From Syntrophomonadaceae bacterium (GTDB lineage Bacteria > Bacillota > Dethiobacteria > DTU022), in contig PWMM01000322.1 in NCBI GenBank assembly GCA_003558195.1, forward strand, positions 1 through 16,422: DNA of 16,422 nucleotides, read 5' to 3'. The position numbers were made by a program, and so were the translations under genes. The notes below the pieces were generated by a model. It ran no database searches. It had not been told where the DNA came from and was given only the letters and a program-made list of their open reading frames with translations. Within the stretch, counting starts at the first letter, position 1. Every line of letters begins with the position of its first letter. Positions 1 through 5,327 of the stretch are shown piece by piece.

Positions 1-195
1 ATAGGAGGTAAGCAGACTAATGTTTTGACTATAACAGGGCCCAGCGGTTGGTGGTATATAGGCATGACTCCCCTGGTTTTTGCTGATGTTGAAAAAGAAG
101 ATCCTACTCTAATTAAACCCGGGTTCTATATTAAATTTAAACCAATAACACCGAAAGAATATGAACTTTTTTCAGGTAAAGGGGAGCAGTACTAA
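1..195 (+). CDS. pxpB: 5-oxoprolinase subunit B, C-terminal fragment (KipI-like)
   Basis: This is the last 64 codons of a gene cut by the left edge of the window, open in frame 1 and ending at TAA 193-195. The peptide carries GPSGWWYIG and TPLVF, followed by a KPGFYIKFKPI segment near the end. These match the C-terminus of the PxpB/KipI carboxyltransferase-type family (usual form GP.GW..IGRTP..., then a PG..V.F.P strand). PxpB works with PxpC and PxpA to hydrolyse 5-oxoproline to glutamate using ATP. Its stop shares one base with the ATG of the next gene (TAATG), which suggests translational coupling. The order pxpB-pxpC-pxpA is typical and supports the call. The N-terminal part cannot be judged here. 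Confidence 0.85.
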   Translation: MGGKQTNVLTITGPSGWWYIGMTPLVFADVEKEDPTLIKPGFYIKFKPITPKEYELFSGKGEQY

Positions 196-1238
196 TGGGT
201 GTTCCTTTTTTAAAAGTATTACAGCCTGGCGTTTTATCTACTCTTCAAGATACGGGACGGTTTGGATATCAACGGCTTGGATATACCCAGTCTGGAGCGA
301 TGGATGATTTTGCACTTAGAACAGGCAACCGGCTGGTGGGAAACCCTGAAAATGAAGCCGGTCTTGAATTAACTTTTTTTGGAGAAAAATTTTTAGTTCT
401 CTGTGATGCAGTTATCGCTGTAACCGGTGCGGATTTTTGCCCGGAAGTAAACGACAAAGCTATACCATTGTGGCAGTCTCTACTAGTAAAAAAAAATAGT
501 GTCATCAGTTTACAGGATAGAAGATATGGTGCTCGTGCATATATTTGTGTCAGGGGCGGATTTGATGTGCCGCGGGAATTAAACAGTAAATCTACCGATC
601 TGAAATCAGCTTTTGGCGGCTATATGGGGAGAAAACTTCAGGTAGGGGATATTCTTTCCATCCCAGGGGTCGATTTGGTTTCAGATTATATCGATAAAAA
701 GTTTCCCGAAGAACTGGTCTATAGAAATTATCGCTGGTATGAGCACCCCATGTCAATTAGGGTGACCCTTGGCCCGGACAAGGATAATTTTACTGAGATA
801 GGTTATAAAACGCTGCTGGAAAGTAAATATGAAATAAGTGAAAAATTAGATCGACAGGGATATCAGCTTAAGGGGCCCAGGATTGAACATAGTTCAAAAG
901 GGCCTAATATTATAACCAATTTTACTTCACTGGGGGCTGTCCAGGTCCCTGGAGCAGGGGCTCCAATAATTTTAATGAAAGACAGGCAAACTTCGGGTGG
1001 ATATGCAAAGATTGCCAATGTTATAAGCCCGGATATTAGCAAATTAGCTCAAAGAGGCATGGGGGACATGATTTCATTTGAGTCAGTTGATATAAGCCAA
1101 ACCAGGGAATTATTCATTGAGCAGGAAACAATTATTAGCAAGACAGAATTGAGGCCAGTAAGAAGGTGTATTTCCTTTAGAGTCCAGATTAATGATGATA
1201 GTTATACTGTTGATGTTGAGGAGGTTGATTGCCAGTGA
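195..1238 (+). CDS. pxpC: 5-oxoprolinase subunit C (biotin-dependent carboxyltransferase family, KipA-like)
   Basis: This 347-aa protein is the usual length for PxpC/KipA. Near the N-terminus it shows the family signature TLQDTGRFGYQRLGY, then SGAMDDFALRTGNRLVGN and a glutamate-containing LELTFFG segment. Around residues 265-280 is a MKDRQTSGGYAKIANV block, the typical conserved D..T.GGYp.ia.v motif. With PxpB it forms the carboxyltransferase-like part of the prokaryotic 5-oxoprolinase, thought to activate and transfer a group to 5-oxoproline before ring opening by PxpA. The ATG has a GGGGAG ribosome site at 181-186 and overlaps the pxpB stop by one base. The stop TGA lies inside the start region of pxpA. 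In Bacillus the homologues KipI/KipA were first described as sporulation-kinase modulators, so the name kipA also occurs. No odd features. Confidence 0.92.
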   Translation: MGVPFLKVLQPGVLSTLQDTGRFGYQRLGYTQSGAMDDFALRTGNRLVGNPENEAGLELTFFGEKFLVLCDAVIAVTGADFCPEVNDKAIPLWQSLLVKKNSVISLQDRRYGARAYICVRGGFDVPRELNSKSTDLKSAFGGYMGRKLQVGDILSIPGVDLVSDYIDKKFPEELVYRNYRWYEHPMSIRVTLGPDKDNFTEIGYKTLLESKYEISEKLDRQGYQLKGPRIEHSSKGPNIITNFTSLGAVQVPGAGAPIILMKDRQTSGGYAKIANVISPDISKLAQRGMGDMISFESVDISQTRELFIEQETIISKTELRPVRRCISFRVQINDDSYTVDVEEVDCQ

Positions 1239-2026
1239 CCCTGAGTATAGATATGAACTGTGATATGGGAGAAAGTTTTGGCCATTATGTGCTTGGATTT
1301 GATGAAGATATATTAAAAAACGTATCTTCTGCAAGCATTGCCTGTGGTTTTCATGCCGGAGATTACATGGTAATGGATAAAACTGTAAAAATGGCCATGG
1401 AGAATAATGTCGCAATTGGCGCTCATCCAGGTTACCCTGACCTTCAGGGCTTTGGGAGAAGATCCCTGGATATGTCTTTTAAAGAATTGAAAAATATAAT
1501 TCTCTATCAAATAGGAGCGATAGAGGCATTCACAAGAGCAAGGGGCAGTAAGCTTGTCCATGTCAAATGTCACGGCGCACTGGGCAATGATGCTAACAAC
1601 CGGGCTATTAAAGGTGATTATGAGGTGGTAAAAGCACTGGGTCAGGCAGTTCTTGAATATGATAAAAATATGGCTGTAATGGCATTTGCCAAATCCACTA
1701 TGGTTGACAGATTAAGGGATATGGGTGTGCATGTCCTAGAAGAAGTATTTGCCGACAGGGCTTATAATGCAGATTGCAGTCTTGTATCAAGAAAAAAACC
1801 CGGTTCTTTGATTACCTCTCCAGATGAAGTGATTGAACGAGTTTTAAAAATGGTCAAAGAAAAAGTAATTGTGACTATAGACGGGCAGGAAATAAAAGAT
1901 ATCAATGCCGATACAATCTGTTTTCATGGTGATACTCCAACAGCTGTAGAATTAACTCGTAATATGAAAGAAGCTTTTGAAAAGGAAGGTATTAAAGTAA
2001 AGAATCCGCTGCAGCAAAATGCCTGA
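1235..2026 (+). CDS. pxpA: 5-oxoprolinase subunit A (LamB/YcsF family)
   Basis: This is the LamB/YcsF-family partner that completes the PxpABC 5-oxoprolinase (5-oxoproline + ATP + H2O to glutamate). Family motifs are plain: DMNCDMGESFG at the N-terminus, SIACGFHAGD, GAHPGYPDLQGFGRR, FADRAYNADCSLVSR and CFHGDTPTAVEL. I prefer the GTG at 1235: it overlaps the pxpC stop as GTGA, lies 10 bases after the AGGAGG at 1219-1224, and gives the family-like N-terminus MTLSIDMNCD (263 aa). An in-frame TTG at 1229 lies only 4 bases from the same site and is the alternative. One point stands out: the block that normally reads KPHGALYN is KCHGALGN here. The neighbouring pxpB and pxpC leave little doubt about the assignment, although that motif change might affect the active site. 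Confidence 0.92.
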   Translation: MTLSIDMNCDMGESFGHYVLGFDEDILKNVSSASIACGFHAGDYMVMDKTVKMAMENNVAIGAHPGYPDLQGFGRRSLDMSFKELKNIILYQIGAIEAFTRARGSKLVHVKCHGALGNDANNRAIKGDYEVVKALGQAVLEYDKNMAVMAFAKSTMVDRLRDMGVHVLEEVFADRAYNADCSLVSRKKPGSLITSPDEVIERVLKMVKEKVIVTIDGQEIKDINADTICFHGDTPTAVELTRNMKEAFEKEGIKVKNPLQQNA

Positions 2027-2072
2027 CTGACGGCAGCATAAAGATAGAATGAGAATTAGAAGGAGATTATAT

Positions 2073-2104
2073 AGCTTTCCTGGTAACAGGGAAAGCTTTT
2101 ATTT
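2073..2104 (+). terminator. intrinsic terminator after pxpA
   Basis: AGCTTTCC (2073-2080) pairs perfectly with GGAAAGCT (2090-2097) across a short loop, and the stem can be extended by TG/CA with a bulged G. The right arm runs directly into TTTTATTT. It lies 46 bases after the pxpA stop, which is where a rho-independent terminator for the pxp operon would be expected. It separates the oxoprolinase genes from the downstream cluster. Confidence 0.85.
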
Positions 2105-2450
2105 CAAGATTGCAGTTAGGTGAATACTAGACAGGCTTATGTTGATAGGCAATTTATGGTATATTGTTTTACATACGAGTTGTTGATTTGAAAGCCAGAA
2201 CTCAATTCTTTGCCTATAGAATCAGTAAAACAGGTTTAGTAGGATCTCAGCTTCAACCTGTTTACTGAGCTTTCCTTGCGATGAGCTTGCTCACAACTAT
2301 CGTAATAAAACCGGTCCCAAGCCGGACTGAGTAATAGACATTGTTGTTACCGCGCCAAAAAAAAACATTGGAGCAGTTATAGTTCATTTGATTGCACCTA
2401 TGAACTTTACTGGAAAAAAAACGGCCCCCATAAATCGAGAATCCTCATTA
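2105..2450. other. non-coding stretch with several inverted repeats
   Basis: No convincing gene was found on either strand. The stretch holds several dyads: ATAGGCAA (2145-2152) with TTGCCTAT (2210-2217) enclosing GAGTT/AACTC; a 13-bp stem at 2223-2267; TGAG/CTCA at 2282-2293; CCGG/CCGG at 2311-2325; and AGTTCAT (2381-2387) with ATGAACT (2400-2406), extendable by a mismatch and a bulge to roughly 12 pairs. Apart from the pxpA terminator upstream, none is followed by a T tract. They could be parts of a structured RNA or leader, or decayed mobile DNA. An open stretch of 44 codons at 2331-2462 has no start codon and is probably chance. Confidence 0.5.
2223..2267. repeat. 13-bp inverted repeat (large hairpin)
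   Basis: The left arm (2223-2236, CAGTAAAACAGGTT) and right arm (2255-2267, AACCTGTTTACTG) are complementary over 13 pairs with a single bulged A, around an 18-base loop. No T run follows, so a plain terminator is unlikely. It is the strongest hairpin in the 575-base gap between pxpA and korA. Confidence 0.6.
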
Positions 2451-2478
2451 TTGATATGCAAATAATTCATTTTACAAT
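2451..2478 (+). promoter_or_regulatory. putative sigma-A promoter for the kor operon
   Basis: TTGATA (2451-2456) and TACAAT (2473-2478) are separated by 16 bases; each box has one mismatch to TTGACA/TATAAT. The region is AT-rich and lies about 120 bases upstream of the likely korA start. The assignment is by eye only, and other AT-rich matches exist nearby. Confidence 0.35.
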
Positions 2479-2488
2479 ATATTTGCAT
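2456..2488. promoter_or_regulatory. 9-bp dyad over the putative kor promoter (possible operator)
   Basis: ATGCAAATA (2456-2464) and TATTTGCAT (2480-2488) form a perfect inverted repeat with a 15-base centre. The centre contains the proposed -10 box, so a dimeric regulator bound here would block or reshape promoter use. The LysR-type regulator at 14657-15532 is one candidate, but nothing in the sequence proves the link. Confidence 0.4.
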
Positions 2489-2588
2489 TGATATAAACTT
2501 TTAATAGGATCAGTAATAGCTGGCTACATAGAACACCTGTGTAGTCTTCCAAGGTGCCGCTAAGACAGGCTTTTGAGTAAATGGATCT

Positions 2589-2594
2589 GGAGGG
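2589..2594 (+). promoter_or_regulatory. ribosome binding site that decides the korA start
   Basis: GGAGGG at 2589-2594 lies 7 bases before GTG 2602, and inside the reading frame that would begin at ATG 2581. The ATG has no comparable site in front of it, so the GTG is preferred. Confidence 0.6.
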
Positions 2595-2601
2595 AAGCAT
2601 A

Positions 2602-3753
2602 GTGGATAAAGGTAGGGTTGCCGTTATTACGGGTAATGATGCAATAGCCAAAGGGGCTATTGCGGCCGGTATGCGGTTTTTTGCCGGTTATCCTATAACT
2701 CCTGCAAGTGAAATCTCTCATTATTGTGCAGAAAATCTGCCCAAATATGGAGGGAAATTCATTCAAATGGAGGATGAAATAGGTAGTATGGCTGCAATTA
2801 TAGGGGCATCTATGGCCGGCGCAAAATCTATGACCTCTACCAGTGGGCCCGGTTTCTCATTAATGCAGGAAAACCTGGGGTTTGCCATAATGGCGGAAGT
2901 GCCCTGTGTAGTTGTTGATGTGATGAGATTTGGCCCAAGCCAGGGGGTGGCTACAGTACCTGCGCAGGCTGATGTGATGCAGGCACGCTGGGGAACGCAT
3001 GGTGATCATCCCAGCATTACCCTGGCACTATCAACGGTTAAAGAGGCTTACGAGCTAACCATTCGGGCTTTCAACTTGGCTGAAAAATATAGAACCCCGG
3101 TAATACTACTATCTGATGCCACTTTATCTCAGATGAGCGAAAAGATAGAACTACCTGATCCTGGTACCCTAGAGATTATAGACCGGAAGATAGCAACAGT
3201 TGATCCGGAACAATTTCAACCTTACGAAGATGACGGAAGCGGAATATGTCCCTTTGCACCATATGGAAGTGGCTATATTTGGTACACCACCGGTATTGTT
3301 CATGATGAAACAGGCTTTCCGGCTACTTCCGATCCAGACAAGCTAGCCATCCAAATTGACAGGTTGTATGACAAAATAAACCACAACCTGGAGGATATCG
3401 TGCAAGTAGAAGAATATCTTACCGAAGATGCAGAAGTTATTCTGGTAGCTTATGGTTCAGTGGCACGAGCAGCGCTTGCTACTGCAGATACTGCCCGCAG
3501 GGAAGGAATAAAAGTGGGAGTAGTAAAGCCTGTAACTATATGGCCGTTTCCTGAGCAGGCAATTAAGAAGGTTAGGGAAAAAGCTAAAACAATACTGGTA
3601 TGTGAAATGAATCATGGACAACTATACTGGAAAGTCAGAGAGGTTGTTGAGGGAAAAGCGCAAATTGCTTTCCTCGGGCAATATAATGGTAAATTGATCA
3701 AGCCTGAAAAAATACTGGCTGCTATTAAGGAGGTGACAGTCGGTGTCTGCTAA
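2602..3753 (+). CDS. korA: 2-oxoacid:ferredoxin oxidoreductase alpha subunit (2-oxoglutarate type)
   Basis: This subunit belongs to the KorABC/VorABC-type enzymes that oxidatively decarboxylate a 2-oxoacid to an acyl-CoA while reducing ferredoxin; 2-oxoglutarate to succinyl-CoA is the best guess. Visible motifs are GNDAIAKGAIAAGMRFF, AGYPITPASE, QMEDEIGSMAAIIGASMAG and TSGPGFSLMQENLGFA in the N-terminal pyrimidine-binding domain. ARWGTHGDHP and EKYRTPVILLSDA follow, then a transketolase-C-like domain (VAYGSVARAA, VKPVTIWPFP). GTG 2602 gives 383 aa, a normal length; ATG 2581 would add seven residues but lacks a ribosome site. The stop overlaps korB by 11 bases, which implies coupling. A ferredoxin-like delta subunit (korD) is not present next to it. 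KorA-type rather than vorB is chosen from overall motif resemblance, so the substrate is less certain than the family. Confidence 0.9.
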   Translation: MDKGRVAVITGNDAIAKGAIAAGMRFFAGYPITPASEISHYCAENLPKYGGKFIQMEDEIGSMAAIIGASMAGAKSMTSTSGPGFSLMQENLGFAIMAEVPCVVVDVMRFGPSQGVATVPAQADVMQARWGTHGDHPSITLALSTVKEAYELTIRAFNLAEKYRTPVILLSDATLSQMSEKIELPDPGTLEIIDRKIATVDPEQFQPYEDDGSGICPFAPYGSGYIWYTTGIVHDETGFPATSDPDKLAIQIDRLYDKINHNLEDIVQVEEYLTEDAEVILVAYGSVARAALATADTARREGIKVGVVKPVTIWPFPEQAIKKVREKAKTILVCEMNHGQLYWKVREVVEGKAQIAFLGQYNGKLIKPEKILAAIKEVTVGVC

Positions 3754-4573
3754 TAACGGTGTTATAGAAAAATATCTAAGAACAGAAAAGTTGCCCCACA
3801 TATGGTGTCCGGGGTGTGGAAACGGTATAGTTCTTAATTCATTAATCAGGGCTATAGATAATGCAGGCATGGAACAGGAAAAGACTGTGGTTATATCAGG
3901 TATTGGATGTTCTGGGAGGGCATCAGGTTATCTAAAGTTCAATGCTTTTCAACCGGTTCATGGGCGTGTTTTGGCCTATGCTACAGGAATTAAGCTTTAT
4001 AAACCGGAATTAAATGTTATATGTATTATGGGAGATGGCGATTGTGCTTCTATCGGAGGTAACCACCTGATACATGCAGCCAGGCGAAATATTGGTGTGA
4101 CTGCCGTAGTTTTGAACAATAATAATTATGGAATGACCGGTGGACAGTATTCACCAACAACTCCTGAAAATGCAATGACCCGAACATCCCCCTTTGGCCA
4201 TATAGAACCGCCTTTTGATATTTGTAAACTGGCTGAGACCTCGGGTGCAACTTACGTGGCAAGGTCGCACACGTATAAACCACGGATTTTAACTAAATAT
4301 TTCCAAAAAGCTCTTGCACACAATGGTTTCGCTTTAGTAGAAGCTATGTGTGATTGTCCAACCCTTTATGGCAGATTGAATAAAAGGGGCACTGGGAAAG
4401 AGATGCTCATTAAGCAGAAAGAAAGGGCAGTGCAGCTGGAAAAAGCTAAAGAAATGAGTACAGAAGAGCTTGAAGATAAATTCGTTGTAGGAGAATTTGT
4501 AAACAAAGTAAAACCAGAGTATACAGAGCAATATGATAGGATTATTGAACAAGTTCAAATGGAGGGCTTTTAA
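3743..4573 (+). CDS. korB: 2-oxoacid:ferredoxin oxidoreductase beta subunit (TPP-binding, 2-oxoglutarate type)
   Basis: This 276-aa subunit binds thiamine pyrophosphate and one [4Fe-4S] cluster. The TPP motif begins at GDGD (97-100) and ends at NNNNYGMTGGQ (125-135). The likely cluster ligands are C22 and C25 in WCPGCGNG, C56 in GIGCSGR, and a cysteine in the late MCDCPTLYGR segment, as in other beta subunits. The MTGGQYSPTTP stretch is typical of the KorB group. The GTG start at 3743 follows a strong AAGGAGGTGA site (3728-3737) and lies inside the end of korA. korC follows at once. It acts in the cytoplasm as a heterotrimer with KorA and KorC. In this operon it may oxidise the 2-oxoacid released by the downstream CitE-like lyase, which is inference from context. 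Confidence 0.92.
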   Translation: MSANNGVIEKYLRTEKLPHIWCPGCGNGIVLNSLIRAIDNAGMEQEKTVVISGIGCSGRASGYLKFNAFQPVHGRVLAYATGIKLYKPELNVICIMGDGDCASIGGNHLIHAARRNIGVTAVVLNNNNYGMTGGQYSPTTPENAMTRTSPFGHIEPPFDICKLAETSGATYVARSHTYKPRILTKYFQKALAHNGFALVEAMCDCPTLYGRLNKRGTGKEMLIKQKERAVQLEKAKEMSTEELEDKFVVGEFVNKVKPEYTEQYDRIIEQVQMEGF

Positions 4574-4574
4574 T

Positions 4575-5144
4575 ATGTCTGACTATCTTGAATTGCGGTT
4601 AAGCGGTTCTGGAGGACAGGGCATGATGCTTGCTGGAACATTTTTGGCTGAAGCGGCAGGCATATACGAAGATAAGCATATTGTTCTTTGTAAATCCTAT
4701 GGTCCTGAAGCCAGGGGTGGCGCATGTCGTTCTGAGGTGATAATTAGCTCCGAGCCGATTGTTTACCCGGAAGTTCAAGAACCCGACCTGGTTTTAGCCA
4801 TGACGCAGGAGGCCTGCGACAAGTACTATGAAGATTTAAAGTCCGGGGGGATAATGATTATAGATCCTGAACATGTCAGAGATATTCCAGATATTAATGG
4901 CAAGGTCTATGAAATACCCCTCACCCAGATAGCCAGAGACACTGTGGGCAATGAAATAACTGCCAACGTAGTAGCGCTGGGCGCACTAACTGCCATTGTT
5001 GACTGGATATCCCCGGAAGCATTAAAGAGTGCTATTCTTGACCGAACCCCTAAAGGTACAGAAGAGTTAAACGAAAAGGCATTTAATTACGGTTACAATT
5101 ATACAATGGAAAAGTATATGCAAAGCAATAGCCCGGTTGTTTAA
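4575..5144 (+). CDS. korC: 2-oxoacid:ferredoxin oxidoreductase gamma subunit
   Basis: This is a 189-aa subunit of the expected length for KorC/PorG. The N-terminus reads LRLSGSGGQGMMLAGTFLAEAA, the glycine-rich CoA-side motif of the family, followed by SYGPEARGGACRSEVIIS, its second hallmark. The reading frame is open upstream into korB, but ATG 4575 is chosen: GGAGGG at 4561-4566 lies 8 bases before it and it starts immediately after the korB stop, giving the family N-terminus MSDYLELRLSG. No delta (ferredoxin) subunit follows, so electrons probably pass directly from the KorB cluster to a soluble ferredoxin or to a partner in this operon. Confidence 0.9.
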   Translation: MSDYLELRLSGSGGQGMMLAGTFLAEAAGIYEDKHIVLCKSYGPEARGGACRSEVIISSEPIVYPEVQEPDLVLAMTQEACDKYYEDLKSGGIMIIDPEHVRDIPDINGKVYEIPLTQIARDTVGNEITANVVALGALTAIVDWISPEALKSAILDRTPKGTEELNEKAFNYGYNYTMEKYMQSNSPVV

Positions 5145-5169
5145 GCGGAAATTACCAGGAGGCAAACTA

Positions 5170-5262
5170 ATGCCCGGCCTGGCTGTTAGACAAAATAGAA
5201 GAAGGATTAAAGCGCAGCAAAGAAATATTCCAGGAAATCTAATTCAGCATGTAACAATCTGA
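5170..5262 (+). CDS. possible small basic protein (30 aa)
   Basis: ATG 5170 lies 7 bases after a perfect AGGAGG (5157-5162) and opens 30 codons ending at TGA 5260-5262. The peptide begins MPGLAVRQNRRRIKAQQ and is strongly basic, with no cysteines, signal peptide or membrane segment. It sits in the 183-base gap between korC and the OYE-GltD fusion, on the operon strand. I do not recognise it. It might be a genuine small protein, a leader peptide coupling translation into the next gene, or a remnant whose ribosome site survives by chance. The good ribosome site is the main argument for it. Confidence 0.35.
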   Translation: MPGLAVRQNRRRIKAQQRNIPGNLIQHVTI

Positions 5263-5327
5263 TGCTACCGGCCCTGTTGAGTGAGTGATATGGTCACTGT
5301 TGAATAGAGTTTAAGGAGGACATTAGT

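Noticed and set aside
2305..2328. ACCGGTCCCAAGCCGG segment reminiscent of conserved sequence in some bacterial group II introns
   Set aside because: The likeness covers only about 16 bases, and no reverse transcriptase, domain V hairpin or intron boundary is visible nearby.
2331..2465. 44-codon open stretch on the + strand in the pxpA-korA gap, with protein-like residues such as APKKNIGAVIVHLIAPM
   Set aside because: It has no start codon or ribosome site, begins after a stop, overlaps strong inverted repeats, and I recognise no family; a stretch this short is expected by chance.
5284..5298. AGTGA-TATGG-TCACT hairpin before the OYE-GltD gene as a terminator
   Set aside because: The stem is only 5 bp and is not followed by a T tract, so it would not end transcription.
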